Assembly: GCF_039543205.1 (NCBI RefSeq)
Contig: NZ_BAABJH010000002.1
Coordinates: forward strand, 310,001-374,000
Length of the DNA stretch: 64,000 bases
Source: Flaviramulus_B aquimarinus
GTDB lineage: Bacteria > Bacteroidota > Bacteroidia > Flavobacteriales > Flavobacteriaceae
Direction: 5' to 3'
Part shown: positions 9,601 to 18,397 of the stretch, one piece after another
How the letters are laid out: each line of letters begins with the position of its first letter
How positions within the stretch are numbered: the stretch's first letter is position 1
Notes under the pieces: generated by a model
Seen by the model: the letters and a program-made list of their open reading frames with translations, nothing else
Told to the model about the DNA's origin: nothing
Database searches by the model: none
Made by a program: the position numbers and the translations under genes

Positions 9601-9947
9601 CTTATATTAGCACCTATTATGAGGTTGGTAACATAGAAAAAGCACAACGCTTATTTAAAGATGTTGCTAAAAAATATCAGGAAAATTTATCGTACTACAG
9701 TGGTCTAAAAGTTGACAGCCAAGAACGATTATTTGAAGATATTTACACAGATATTCAACGATATAAGGGCTTAGTTGATGTTTTAATAGAATATGATATA
9801 GAGTTTGCGGAAACTGAAGGTGATATTTTTAACAATCACCTAAGAACATTTAGGCATTTTTATGGTGATGATGAACCAGAAGACACCATACAAACTGATA
9901 GAGATATTCCTTTAGATACTAGTTTACCTATAAATGATGTTAATTAA
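6642..9947 (+). CDS. DUF2723 (GT117/TMEM260-like) membrane glycosyltransferase candidate
   Basis: Large 1101-residue inner-membrane protein. The N-terminal third carries about nine hydrophobic spans and the family signature TVSFWDAGEYI...LQVGHPPGAPLFQMLG near residues 30-60. The acidic WDAGE just after the first span resembles the catalytic loop of GT-C glycosyltransferases. A second membrane block lies near 545-665, and the soluble C-terminal part (about 670-1101) includes NGILFTIGDNDTFALWYAQE and a helical, TPR-like tail. DUF2723 proteins are related to human TMEM260, a protein O-mannosyltransferase (GT117), so protein O-glycosylation at the inner membrane is a reasonable inference; donor and targets are unknown. 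A polysaccharide deacetylase follows 17 nt downstream, probably in the same transcript. Confidence 0.85.
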   Translation: MAHFNYKKWNTILGWFSFLIALITYSLTVEPTVSFWDAGEYILTSAKLQVGHPPGAPLFQMLGAFFSMFAFESSQVGFMMNMMSAIASAFTILFMFWTITLLLKKLVAYKSELSEGKSMAILGSGLVGSLAFAFSDSFWFNAVETEVYAMATLIMAILFWLALRWEQDMDKPRGNRWLILIAFVIGLSFGVHFMGLLTIPAIGLIYYFKNYKTITLKNFIVANVVSVGILLFVFKLLAPNILKIFSVFEIFFVNTIGLPFNSGSIIAGLALVAIIFYALKYTRQKQYMHLNTGVLCLTFIIIGFSTWLMLPIRANANVVINENNPSSARELLAYYNLEQYPETHLFYGPQFTDQYAYLDDNNPYVDDKPKYEKDKTKGDYVIVNDYKNAKQNYNSKHASILPRMWSTEHAENYMMFSGFLNFKLKPDYQMENELRTAVSNFRNDVVQGNVDYEDYNTFLKQFKDYIDIEKPSLASNIAYMFEYQLGYMYWRYFMWNFSGRQDDIQGRYDNHGNWISGIKPIDEWHLGFSQDNLPSDVKNNKARNTYYLLPFILGLIGFFFLFNKDKKLFWVMLVFFLFTGIAIQVYTNVRPFEPRERDYSVVGSFYVFALWIGFGVYGIYDVLKNYLPKKLAAPIITLACILLVPTIMAANNWDDHDRSDKYTARAMAKMYLDSCAENGILFTIGDNDTFALWYAQEIEGYRTDVRVVNTSLFQTDWYIDQMKRKAYESDPVPSQLTHDLYKYGTNDYIIIQPVIKDTLEVKQFLDFVGSNNPKTKYKYVLQQQGVDLTQVRSQDLNATYLPTPYLRIPVNKDNALKSGLVKPKDADKIVPYIDINIKGGALYKNRLLMLDIVANNDWKRPIYFTGGSFGDDDYIWMKDYLQLDGMCYKLVPIKTPVDRANPFDMGRVDSDLMYKKVKKWDWGNSGSSDIYHDVETRKNSITYRGNLARLAEQLINEEKLDKAEEIADIAMDNMPVEYFGYYTLLEPYISTYYEVGNIEKAQRLFKDVAKKYQENLSYYSGLKVDSQERLFEDIYTDIQRYKGLVDVLIEYDIEFAETEGDIFNNHLRTFRHFYGDDEPEDTIQTDRDIPLDTSLPINDVN

Positions 9948-9964
9948 TTTTGGATTAAGGAAAC

Positions 9965-10669
9965 ATGACCTTAACACCTACTAAAACACCATTAGCTGTA
10001 AAAAAAATGTTCCCGAATTATATTTGGGATATTACCACAACTAAAAAGGTTATTTATCTAACTTTTGATGACGGGCCTACTCCAGAAATTACAAATTGGA
10101 CACTAAACATCTTAAAACAATATAACGCCAAAGCTACTTTTTTTTGTATTGGCAATAATATTGAAAAGCATCCAAAGATTTTTCAAAACATACTAGACGA
10201 AGGGCACGCTATTGGTAACCATACCCATAACCATATAAAAGGATGGAAAACTAAAGCGAAAGATTATATTGAGAATATTAAAAAAACGGATGAACTAATC
10301 AAATACCAAACTCTAAATTCCAATACATCAAAAATCGTAAATCATCAATCTTCAACCACCAATCTATTTCGTCCACCTTATGGGCAAATAACACCAAAAC
10401 AAGGTAAAAACCTCATTAAATTAGGTTATAAAATAATTATGTGGGATGTCTTATCTCTTGATTGGGATAAAAATGTAGACAAAGACACTTGTCTAGATAA
10501 TGTAATTAAAAAAACTACGAATGGAAGTATCGTTGTTTTTCACGATAGTGTAAAAGCTTCAAAAAACATGCAATATATACTGCCGAAAGTCTTAGAACAT
10601 TTCAGTAAAAAAGGGTATGGATTTAAAATGTTGGAATCAGAAAGTTTTCGGGATCAGATATACCCCTGA
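9965..10669 (+). CDS. Polysaccharide deacetylase (NodB homology)
   Basis: Carbohydrate esterase family 4 type metal-dependent deacetylase of 234 residues. All five NodB motifs are visible: TFDDGP (motif 1, with the metal-binding Asp), NHTHNH (motif 2, H-x3-H metal ligands), RPPYGQ (motif 3), WDVLSLDWD (motif 4) and IVVFHDS (motif 5, catalytic His). No signal peptide or membrane span is visible at the N-terminus, so the location is uncertain. It follows the DUF2723 gene by 17 nt, hinting at a joint role in surface or cell-wall glycans. Its 3' end overlaps the convergent thioredoxin-like gene by 16 bp. Confidence 0.93.
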   Translation: MTLTPTKTPLAVKKMFPNYIWDITTTKKVIYLTFDDGPTPEITNWTLNILKQYNAKATFFCIGNNIEKHPKIFQNILDEGHAIGNHTHNHIKGWKTKAKDYIENIKKTDELIKYQTLNSNTSKIVNHQSSTTNLFRPPYGQITPKQGKNLIKLGYKIIMWDVLSLDWDKNVDKDTCLDNVIKKTTNGSIVVFHDSVKASKNMQYILPKVLEHFSKKGYGFKMLESESFRDQIYP

Positions 10670-10950
10670 ATAATACCTATGAGTGTATTAGCGTCTTGCT
10701 CTCCACTTTGTCGCCATTTCATTTCGCCATTCTTATAAATAATCAAAGTAGGCAATGTTTTTACACGTAAAGCTTCAGCTAGCTCTTGATTTTTATCGAC
10801 ATCAATTTTAATAACTTTTGCCTTATCACCCAGAGCCGCAGCAACATCTCTTAAAGTAAGATGCATAGTTTCAGATTGATTATTCCATTCTGTATAAAAA
10901 TCTAACAAAACAGGAATTTCAACATCTATTAGTTCCCCAAATTTTGACAT
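10654..10950 (-). CDS. Thioredoxin-fold protein lacking the CxxC active site
   Basis: A 98-residue single thioredoxin domain: PVLLDFYTEW at the end of beta-1/start of alpha-1, KVIKIDVDKNQELAEALRVKTLPTLIIYKNGE with the cis-Pro TLPT loop, and a C-terminal helix. Where thioredoxins carry W-C-G-P-C this protein has W-N-N-Q-S (residues 23-26), and there is no Cys anywhere in the chain. It therefore cannot do dithiol-disulfide exchange and may act as a scaffold, chaperone or binding protein. Monocistronic; a TAnnTTTG box lies at 10982-10989. Confidence 0.9.
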   Translation of the reverse strand: MSKFGELIDVEIPVLLDFYTEWNNQSETMHLTLRDVAAALGDKAKVIKIDVDKNQELAEALRVKTLPTLIIYKNGEMKWRQSGEQDANTLIGIIQGYI

Positions 10951-10981
10951 ATTTTATTGTTTATTAGTCAAATACACTATA

Positions 10982-10989
10982 CAAACCTA
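10982..10989 (-). promoter_or_regulatory. -7 box upstream of the thioredoxin-like gene
   Basis: The minus strand reads TAGGTTTG, an exact TAnnTTTG match 32 nt upstream of the start codon. No clear -33 element. Confidence 0.4.
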
Positions 10990-11107
10990 CGTATTTTTTT
11001 TATACTACAGATAATAGGCATATTTTACCGTAAGTTTTTCAATGTATAACTATAAAAATAAGCAAATTCTGCACAAAAACAATATTAAATAAACATTAAG
11101 CTTTAGT

Positions 11108-12331
11108 TTAACCTCTTTTAAGCTCAATAACCGTAATTTCTGGCCATATTCCAACGCGCCCAGGGAATGCCAAATACCCAAAACCTCTATTAACATTAAT
11201 ATACTGCCCCATCTCTTGATAAATACCAGCCCAATATTTATAACGCCATTTTACAGGGCTCCATTTAAACCAACCCGGTATTTCTATACCGAATTGCATG
11301 CCGTGTGTATGCCCGCTTAAAGTTAAATGATAATGATAATCGTCTTGAATTACCTTTTTCTCCCAATGGGAAGGGTCATGACTCATTAGTATTTTAAAAT
11401 CATTTTTTTCTATCCCTGCAGCGGCTTGCTGCAAATCACCTGCTGTTTTAAACCCTCCAGCTCCCCAATTCTCGACACCTACAAGAGCTATACGTTCGCC
11501 ATTTTTTTCAAGATATTTACTATCGTTCAATAATAAATTAAACCCTATTTCCTTTTGAAGGTTTTTTAAATCTTCTAGATTTTGATGTTTTGCTTTATCA
11601 GATTCCCAGTGTACATAATCGCCATAATCATGGTTTCCTAAAACAGAATACAAACCATCTTTAGCTTTCAATTTATTAAAAACCGTTTTGTACGGTACTA
11701 ATTCTTCAGCTTTATTATTTACGATATCACCCGTAAACAAAATTACATCACTTTCTTGATCATTTATTAAATCAACAGCGTACTTCACTTTATCCATATT
11801 ATCGAAACTTCCAGAATGGATATCGCTTATTTGAGTCAATTTATAACCATCAAAAGCTTTAGGCAAATCTTCAAAATGTAAAGTATATTTTAAAACTTTA
11901 TAATTGTATTTTCCTTTGTAAATACCATAAATAATAGATGCCAATGGTATGGCGGCTATACCCAAAGCCACTTTACTTATAAATTCTCTTCTTGAGGCAA
12001 AGTAATTTCCTTTAGCCGTATCGCCTTCCGTAAAATATCTATAAATAGCTAGAGGCACTCTAAACACATCTTCGGCAAACATACCTAAGAGTAAAATCAT
12101 TTTTGGAACTAATATGGCTATAAAAAACCCAAAAGCATAGGAGTGTGCATGCGAAAACCCATCGCGCCTATTAAACCCATAATAATGGAACACAAAATTT
12201 CCAATGACCAAAACAGTAATTAACCAATATAATATTTGAAGCCAGTTGTTTTTAGTAACCGTTTTAAAAGCCTGAAAGGCATATAAATCCATAACAACAA
12301 AAACAACAAGGAAAATAATCCAACGTAGCAT
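11108..12331 (-). CDS. Membrane-anchored calcineurin-like metallophosphoesterase
   Basis: A 407-residue protein with three to four N-terminal membrane spans (about 1-95), a basic RREF segment and another hydrophobic stretch (about 115-140), then a calcineurin-like phosphoesterase domain. Metal-binding motifs in order: ISDIHSG (D-x-H), FTGDIVNN (GD), LGNHDY (GNHD), SHDPSHW and SGHTHGMQFG (GHTH). The layout matches the YkuE-like group, whose substrates include phospholipid headgroups or lipid-linked phosphates, but nothing here fixes the substrate. Monocistronic; exact -7 box at 12346-12353. Confidence 0.92.
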   Translation of the reverse strand: MLRWIIFLVVFVVMDLYAFQAFKTVTKNNWLQILYWLITVLVIGNFVFHYYGFNRRDGFSHAHSYAFGFFIAILVPKMILLLGMFAEDVFRVPLAIYRYFTEGDTAKGNYFASRREFISKVALGIAAIPLASIIYGIYKGKYNYKVLKYTLHFEDLPKAFDGYKLTQISDIHSGSFDNMDKVKYAVDLINDQESDVILFTGDIVNNKAEELVPYKTVFNKLKAKDGLYSVLGNHDYGDYVHWESDKAKHQNLEDLKNLQKEIGFNLLLNDSKYLEKNGERIALVGVENWGAGGFKTAGDLQQAAAGIEKNDFKILMSHDPSHWEKKVIQDDYHYHLTLSGHTHGMQFGIEIPGWFKWSPVKWRYKYWAGIYQEMGQYINVNRGFGYLAFPGRVGIWPEITVIELKRG

Positions 12332-12345
12332 AACTCTTTTTTACT

Positions 12346-12353
12346 CAAAGATA
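12346..12353 (-). promoter_or_regulatory. -7 box of the metallophosphoesterase gene
   Basis: The minus strand reads TATCTTTG, an exact TAnnTTTG match, 15 nt upstream of the start codon. Confidence 0.45.
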
Positions 12354-12469
12354 CTAGTATTATGAGTTAATGCTTAATATGCTAAATTTATTTAACTAAT
12401 TGTTAAGAGTTTATTAGGTAAACAAAGAAATCCAAATATCTTAATTCATGTTTTAAGCATAACTTTTTG

Positions 12470-12477
12470 TAGCTTTG
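12470..12477 (+). promoter_or_regulatory. -7 box of polA
   Basis: TAGCTTTG matches TAnnTTTG 22 nt upstream of the polA ATG. No good TTTG lies 19 nt upstream. Confidence 0.45.
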
Positions 12478-12499
12478 ATTTTCCATCAAAACAAACAAA

Positions 12500-15349
12500 A
12501 TGTCCGATAACAAACGTGTGTTTTTAGTTGATGCTTTCGCATTAATTTTCCGTGGCTATTATGCCTTTATAAAGAACCCTAGAATCAACTCAAAAGGAGT
12601 TGACACCTCAGCTATTATGGGGTTTATGAACTCTCTATTAGATGTTATAAAACGAGAACGCCCTGATCATTTAGCGGTTTGTTTTGATAAAGGCGGCAGT
12701 GTAGACCGTGTTGAAATGTACGAGGCCTACAAAGCTAACCGAGATGAAACGCCTGAAGCTATAACAATTGCAGTCCCAATTATTCAAGACATTTTAAAAG
12801 CCATGCATATCCCGATTATGGTTAAGGCTGGCTATGAGGCCGATGATGTTATTGGAACCCTAGCAAAACAAGCTGAAAAAGAAGGCTACAAAACGTTTAT
12901 GGTAACACCTGATAAAGATTTTGCGCAGCTTGTAAGCGAAAATATTTTTATGTACCGCCCCGTTTTTGGAGGCGGCTATGAAACTTGGGGCATCCCAGAA
13001 GTACAGAAAAAATTTGAAGTTACCGACCCTTTACAAGTCATTGATTTTTTAGGTATGATGGGGGATTCTAGTGACAATATTCCAGGTTTGCCAGGTGTTG
13101 GTGAAAAAACCGCTAAAAAGTTCTTAGCGCAATTCGGGAGTATGGAAGAATTATTAGCAAATACGGACCAGCTTAAAGGCAAAATGAAAGAAAAAGTAGA
13201 AGCTAATGGCGAATTAGGCATGCTTTCTAAAAAGCTAGCTACAATCATGCTTGATGTACCTGTAATGTTTAACGCAAAAGATTTTGAATTAGACCAACCA
13301 GATATTTCTAAAGTCACCGAAATATTTCAAGAGTTAGAGTTTAGAAGATTGATTGATAATTTTACAAAAACGTTTGCTGTTCAAGCAGAAACAACACCAA
13401 CAGAAACGACTGAAGAAACTGCAAAAACTAAAGCAACGCCTAAAGAACAGGCTTCGGCTGGTGCAGGACAATTTTCCTTATTTGGCGCTGACCCTACAAG
13501 TTCAACGCAGACAGAAACTATTTCAGAATTCACTCGTAAAACAGCTGAAACGACATCACATTTTTACCAGAGCATTGCGCCAGGCATGGCAACCAAGCTG
13601 TTCATTAAAAATTTAATGAATCAAACTTCAGTTTGTTTTGACACAGAAACTACAGGTTTAAACCCTTTAACGGCAGAACTCGTTGGAATTGCATTTTCTT
13701 GGGAAATTGGTAAAGGGTTCTACATGCCTTTTCCTGAAGACAAAAAAGGAGCTCAGGAACAGATTGAACAGTTACGACCGTTTTTTGAAAGTGAAAATAT
13801 CGAAAAAATTGGTCAGAATTTAAAATATGATATTAAAGTTTTAGCAAAATACAATGTTGATGTTAAAGGCAAATTATTTGACACAATGTTAGCACATTAT
13901 TTGATTAATCCTGATATGCGCCATAATATGGATGTTTTGGCAGAAACCTACTTAAACTATACGCCCATTTCCATAACCGAATTAATTGGAAAAAAAGGAA
14001 AGAATCAACTCTCCATGCGGGAGATCCCTTTAGAAAAACAAACCGAATACGCTGTTGAAGATTCGGATATTACATTACAACTAAAAGAACATTTTCAAAA
14101 CGAACTAGGCGAAGCTAATACTCAAAAATTATTTGACGATATTGAAATCCCTTTGCTTCGTGTCTTAGCCGCCATGGAGTTAGAAGGCATTAATTTAGAT
14201 ATAAGCTTTTTAAATTCATTATCTGAAGAGCTTAATAATGATATTTCAAATCTTGAGAAAAGTATTTATGAAGCAGCTGGCGAGGAATTTAATATTGCTT
14301 CTCCAAAACAACTTGGCATCATTCTATTCGAAAAATTAAAACTTGTTGATAAACCTAAAAAAACGAAAACAGGTCAATACGCTACAGGGGAAGATATTTT
14401 AAGCTATTTAGCCAAAGACCATGAGATTATTCAAAACATATTGAAATACAGAGGCCTTGCAAAACTAAAAAGCACCTATGTGGATGCACTTCCTACACAA
14501 GTAGAAAAAGCCACAGGACGTGTACATACAGATTACATGCAAACCGTTGCAGCTACAGGGCGATTGAGTAGTAATAATCCAAACCTTCAAAACATACCTA
14601 TTCGTACCGAACGTGGTCGACAAGTCCGTAAAGCGTTTGTGCCAAGAAATGAAGAGTATATTTTATTAGCTGCCGATTATTCGCAAATAGAACTGCGTAT
14701 TATTGCGGCTTTAAGTAAAGAAGAAACGATGATTGAAGCCTTTAAAAATGGAGAAGACATTCACGCTTCTACCGCTTCAAAAGTATTTAATGTGCCTTTA
14801 GATGAAGTAACTCGTGAGCAACGTAGCAATGCAAAAACCGTAAACTTTGGTATTATTTATGGTGTTTCAGCTTTTGGATTAAGTAACCAAACCGATTTAT
14901 CACGTGGCGAAGCCAAAGAACTAATTGACACGTATTACAAAACCTACCCAAAACTTCGCGCTTATATGAGCGAGCAAGTCGATTTTGCTCGCGATAATGG
15001 TTACGTGCAAACTGTTTTGGGGCGCCGTCGGTATTTAAAAGATATTAATTCTCGTAATGCTGTGGTTCGTGGTGCAGCAGAACGAAATGCCGTAAACGCA
15101 CCTATTCAAGGAAGTGCTGCCGACATTATTAAAATTGCCATGATTAACATATATAATAAGCTTGAAGCGGGAAATTATAAAACTAAAATGCTACTACAAG
15201 TGCATGATGAATTGGTGTTTGATGTTTATAAACCAGAATTGGAAAGTATTAAAACCTTGGTTAAAACAGAAATGGAAAATGCTTTTAAAATAGATGTACC
15301 ATTGGATGTTGAAGTAGATACTGGTTTAAATTGGTTGGAGGCGCATTAA
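12500..15349 (+). CDS. polA: DNA polymerase I
   Basis: Fills gaps in repair and replaces Okazaki RNA primers. The 949 residues hold a 5'-3' exonuclease domain (about 1-290; EADDVIGTLA, DSSDNIPGLPGVGEKTA), a Thr/Ala-rich linker (about 295-350), a 3'-5' exonuclease domain that looks active (FDTETTGL with Asp 381 and the usual DxE), and the polymerase domain. The latter has RTERGRQVRKAF, DYSQIELR near 726-733, the O-helix region RSNAKTVNFGIIYGVSAFGL and VHDELVFD. Both exonuclease activities are thus predicted to be retained. The stop lies only 3 nt from the stop of the convergent YgiQ gene, with no visible terminator between them. Confidence 0.98.
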   Translation: MSDNKRVFLVDAFALIFRGYYAFIKNPRINSKGVDTSAIMGFMNSLLDVIKRERPDHLAVCFDKGGSVDRVEMYEAYKANRDETPEAITIAVPIIQDILKAMHIPIMVKAGYEADDVIGTLAKQAEKEGYKTFMVTPDKDFAQLVSENIFMYRPVFGGGYETWGIPEVQKKFEVTDPLQVIDFLGMMGDSSDNIPGLPGVGEKTAKKFLAQFGSMEELLANTDQLKGKMKEKVEANGELGMLSKKLATIMLDVPVMFNAKDFELDQPDISKVTEIFQELEFRRLIDNFTKTFAVQAETTPTETTEETAKTKATPKEQASAGAGQFSLFGADPTSSTQTETISEFTRKTAETTSHFYQSIAPGMATKLFIKNLMNQTSVCFDTETTGLNPLTAELVGIAFSWEIGKGFYMPFPEDKKGAQEQIEQLRPFFESENIEKIGQNLKYDIKVLAKYNVDVKGKLFDTMLAHYLINPDMRHNMDVLAETYLNYTPISITELIGKKGKNQLSMREIPLEKQTEYAVEDSDITLQLKEHFQNELGEANTQKLFDDIEIPLLRVLAAMELEGINLDISFLNSLSEELNNDISNLEKSIYEAAGEEFNIASPKQLGIILFEKLKLVDKPKKTKTGQYATGEDILSYLAKDHEIIQNILKYRGLAKLKSTYVDALPTQVEKATGRVHTDYMQTVAATGRLSSNNPNLQNIPIRTERGRQVRKAFVPRNEEYILLAADYSQIELRIIAALSKEETMIEAFKNGEDIHASTASKVFNVPLDEVTREQRSNAKTVNFGIIYGVSAFGLSNQTDLSRGEAKELIDTYYKTYPKLRAYMSEQVDFARDNGYVQTVLGRRRYLKDINSRNAVVRGAAERNAVNAPIQGSAADIIKIAMINIYNKLEAGNYKTKMLLQVHDELVFDVYKPELESIKTLVKTEMENAFKIDVPLDVEVDTGLNWLEAH

Positions 15350-15352
15350 TTA

Positions 15353-17305
15353 CTACCTCCGCTTCTTTTTACTTCTAAATTTAGCCTTATTCTTCCTTTG
15401 ATTAAAAGGAATAGCATCATCAAAAGTATGCTTAGCATCACCCTTAGGCTTATTTTTACGCCACTTTTCGTCTTTTTCAGGAAGTAGAACTTTTAATAAA
15501 TCTTGACGCCCTAATTTATTTAAAGTCTTTTTTATCCACGCTTTGTTTTCATCTTTATACCAAAAGAAAAAACGATGCTGCTCATCTTTTTCTTTACGTG
15601 TTATAGGTGTATTAACTTTTTTAAGCGTGTATGGATGATAGCCACTATAATAAATTACAGTTGCAACCGTCATAGGTGTTGGCGTAAACCCCTGTACTTG
15701 CTCTAACTGGAAACCCATATCTTTAGTTTCGGCAGCTAAGTTTGCCATATCTTCAACTTCGCAAGCCGGGTGATTCGAAATAAAATACGGAATCAGCTGC
15801 AACTTCAACCCTTTCTTAATATTAATCTTATCAAAACGTTCTTTAAACTTATGGAAATAGCTAAACGATGGTTTTCGCATCAATTTCAAAACAGGATCGC
15901 TGGTATGTTCTGGCGCTACTTTAAGTCGTCCAGACACATGCTTTGTCATAACTTCTTCAGTATAATCGTCTAACTCTTTGGCATCCGCATTTTTATTAAA
16001 CTCGGGTACCAACATATCATGACGAATACCACTTCCTATAAAGGACTTTTTAACTTTCGGATGACTATCAACGGCTTGGTATAATTCCGTTAGCGGTTTA
16101 TGCGATGTATCTAAATTACTGCAAATAACAGGCGAAATACACGAAGGCGCAACACACTTATCACAAATAGACTGCACCTTTCCTTTCATTTTATACATAT
16201 TGGCACTCGGTCCGCCAATATCAGATAAATAGCCCTTAAAATCTGGCATATTTGCTACTGTATCGACTTCTCGTAGTACAGACTCCTGACTTCGAGATGC
16301 AATAAATTTTCCTTGATGTGCGGAAATGGTACAAAAACTACAACCTCCAAAACAACCTCTATGTATATTAATAGAAAACTTAATCATTTCATAAGCGGGA
16401 ATGGGGCCGCGCTTATTGTATTTAGGATGCGGCAAACGTGTATAAGGCAATTCAAAAGAGGCATCAATCTCATCCTCGGTCATCGTTGGATATGGCGGAT
16501 TAATCATCAACGTTTTATCTCCAACTTTCTGAAAAATACGGCGTGCTGCCAATTTATTACTCTCCTGCTCTATTATTTTAAAGTTTGATGCGTAGGCTTT
16601 CTTATCTTTCAAACACCTTTCATGTGATACAATTTGAACGTCCTCCCAATTACTATTTTTAGGAATTTTTGCATGAGCATCAACTAAAACAGCCGTTTGT
16701 TTTATTGTAGTAATACTAGAAAATGGAACACCTTTTTGCAACAATCGTACAACCTCTCGTAAAGGCTGTTCGCCCATACCATAAACCAACATATCTGCCT
16801 TAGACGTTTCTAAAATCGTTGGCATTAGTTTATCACTCCAATAATCATAATGTGTTACACGACGTAAAGAGGCTTCAATCCCACCAATTAAAACAGGAAC
16901 ATCTGGCCATTTTTCCTTTAAAATTTTTGAATATACCGTTGTTGCATAATCTGGTCTAAAGCCAATATCGCCATTTGGTGTATATGCATCTTTATCACGA
17001 CGTTTTTTATTAGCATTATAGTTGCTAATCATAGGATCCATACAACCGCCAGTAACTCCAAAAAACAACTTAGGAGCACCCAACTTTATAAAATCCTGAA
17101 GGTTATCGTTAACATTTGGTTGTGGTACTAAAGCAACGCGCAAGCCGTAACTCTCTAAAATACGCCCAATCACAGCTGGCCCAAACGATGGATGATCCAC
17201 ATAAGCATCGCCACTAAATAGTATAACGTCAAGCGCATCCCATCCGCGTATTTTTACCTCTTTGTTTGTGGTTGGCAACCAATCTGAAAGTTTTAACTCT
17301 TGCAT
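15353..17305 (-). CDS. YgiQ family radical SAM protein
   Basis: A 650-residue protein of the YgiQ type: an N-terminal cobalamin-binding-like domain, then the radical SAM core with HRGCFGGCSFCTI, giving C318-x3-C322-x2-C325, the three [4Fe-4S] ligands. Family hallmarks around the core include KFIASRSQESVLREVD and SDIGGPSANMYKMKG followed by a Cys cluster (CDKCVAPSCISPVIC) that may bind a second cluster. The C-terminus is very basic (KRKNKAKFRSKKKRR-like). The biochemical reaction of YgiQ is not established, so no function is claimed. Convergent with polA; its -7 box is at 17313-17320. Confidence 0.93.
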   Translation of the reverse strand: MQELKLSDWLPTTNKEVKIRGWDALDVILFSGDAYVDHPSFGPAVIGRILESYGLRVALVPQPNVNDNLQDFIKLGAPKLFFGVTGGCMDPMISNYNANKKRRDKDAYTPNGDIGFRPDYATTVYSKILKEKWPDVPVLIGGIEASLRRVTHYDYWSDKLMPTILETSKADMLVYGMGEQPLREVVRLLQKGVPFSSITTIKQTAVLVDAHAKIPKNSNWEDVQIVSHERCLKDKKAYASNFKIIEQESNKLAARRIFQKVGDKTLMINPPYPTMTEDEIDASFELPYTRLPHPKYNKRGPIPAYEMIKFSINIHRGCFGGCSFCTISAHQGKFIASRSQESVLREVDTVANMPDFKGYLSDIGGPSANMYKMKGKVQSICDKCVAPSCISPVICSNLDTSHKPLTELYQAVDSHPKVKKSFIGSGIRHDMLVPEFNKNADAKELDDYTEEVMTKHVSGRLKVAPEHTSDPVLKLMRKPSFSYFHKFKERFDKINIKKGLKLQLIPYFISNHPACEVEDMANLAAETKDMGFQLEQVQGFTPTPMTVATVIYYSGYHPYTLKKVNTPITRKEKDEQHRFFFWYKDENKAWIKKTLNKLGRQDLLKVLLPEKDEKWRKNKPKGDAKHTFDDAIPFNQRKNKAKFRSKKKRR

Positions 17306-17312
17306 AGCGCTG

Positions 17313-17320
17313 CAAAAATA
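17313..17320 (-). promoter_or_regulatory. -7 box of the YgiQ-type gene
   Basis: The minus strand reads TATTTTTG, matching TAnnTTTG, 8 nt upstream of the start codon, so the transcript would be nearly leaderless. Confidence 0.35.
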
Positions 17321-17476
17321 GGCAAAAAAATGTCGCTGTTTGTTTGACTAACTAGTGAATCACAAATATCACCTGTACTTTTAATGAATGTTCATTCTCT
17401 TATTCAACTAAAAATACTATCAAAAATAATGTCAAAAAATGCAGATAAATCCGAACAAAAATAACTTCTCTCTCTG

Positions 17477-17507
17477 TTTGGTAATCAAATATATAATCGT
17501 AAATTTG
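17477..17507 (+). promoter_or_regulatory. Promoter of rplM-rpsI
   Basis: TTTG (17477-17480), 19 nt, then TAAATTTG (17500-17507): both elements of the Bacteroidota housekeeping promoter at ideal spacing, 49 nt ahead of rplM. Confidence 0.75.
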
Positions 17508-17555
17508 CAAACTCTTTTTTAAGAGAGGAATGTTTAATAATTAAAAATCAATAGT

Positions 17556-18011
17556 GTGGACACATTAAGCTACAAAACGATTTCAGCAAACAAAGCTACT
17601 GTAAATAAAGAGTGGGTTTTGGTTGATGCTGAAGGTCAAGCGCTTGGTCGTTTAGCTTCTAAAGTTGCAAAACTTTTAAGAGGCAAGCACAAGCCAAACT
17701 TCACACCTCATGTTGATTGCGGAGATAATGTTATTATTATCAATGCTGAAAAAATCACGTTATCTGGTAACAAATGGACTGACAAGTCATACATTCGTCA
17801 CACCGGATACCCAGGAGGTCAAAAAAGTTTAACTGCTACAGAATTGTATGGAAAAGATCCAGCAAGAGTAGTAGAAAAATCAGTTAAAGGAATGTTACCT
17901 AAAAACAAATTAGGTGCAAATTTATTCCGTAATCTAACAGTTGTTGTTGGTTCAGAGCACAAACACGAAGCTCAAAAACCAAAAGCAATTAACTTAAACG
18001 AATTCAAATAA
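17556..18011 (+). CDS. rplM: 50S ribosomal protein L13
   Basis: Ribosomal protein of the large subunit, 151 residues. The sequence contains WVLVDAEGQALGRLASKVAKLLRGK, HVDCGDNVIIINAEKI, YIRHTGYPGG and KGMLPKNKLG, all conserved in L13. The start is GTG at 17556; the overlapping GTG at 17554 leads straight to a stop, and no ATG gives a full N-terminus. The last base of its stop codon is the first base of the rpsI ATG, the usual L13-S9 coupling. Confidence 0.98.
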   Translation: MDTLSYKTISANKATVNKEWVLVDAEGQALGRLASKVAKLLRGKHKPNFTPHVDCGDNVIIINAEKITLSGNKWTDKSYIRHTGYPGGQKSLTATELYGKDPARVVEKSVKGMLPKNKLGANLFRNLTVVVGSEHKHEAQKPKAINLNEFK

Positions 18012-18397
18012 TGGATGTAATTCACAAAATTGGCCGTAGAAAAACGGCTGTTGCGCGTGCTTATGTTGCCCCAGGAAAAGGTAACATTACAATTAATAAA
18101 AAAGACTTAGCTAATTACTTTACTACAGCTACTTTACAGTACAAAGTAAAACAACCTTTAGTTTTGACTAACAATGACGCCAACTTTGATATTACAGTTA
18201 ATGTATATGGAGGTGGTATTACTGGACAAGCAGAAGCTGTTCGTTTAGCAATTTCTCGTGCAATGTGCGAGGTTGATGCTGAAAACAGATTAACACTTAA
18301 ACCAGAAGGTTTATTAACTAGAGATCCAAGAATGGTAGAGCGTAAAAAATTCGGACAGAAAAAAGCGCGTAAAAAATTCCAATTCTCGAAACGTTAA
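18011..18397 (+). CDS. rpsI: 30S ribosomal protein S9
   Basis: Small-subunit protein of 128 residues whose C-terminal tail reaches the P-site tRNA. It begins VIHKIGRRKTAVARAYV, has the GGGITGQAEAVRLAISRA core and ends in the invariant RKKARKKFQFSKR-type tail with the terminal Lys-Arg. It starts in a TAATG overlap with rplM and is translationally coupled. A weak ATCCTG/CAGGAT hairpin follows the stop. Confidence 0.98.
   Translation: MDVIHKIGRRKTAVARAYVAPGKGNITINKKDLANYFTTATLQYKVKQPLVLTNNDANFDITVNVYGGGITGQAEAVRLAISRAMCEVDAENRLTLKPEGLLTRDPRMVERKKFGQKKARKKFQFSKR

Noticed and set aside
13353..13616. Gln/Lys-rich ORF inside polA
   Set aside because: It is a shifted reading of the Thr/Ala-rich polA linker.
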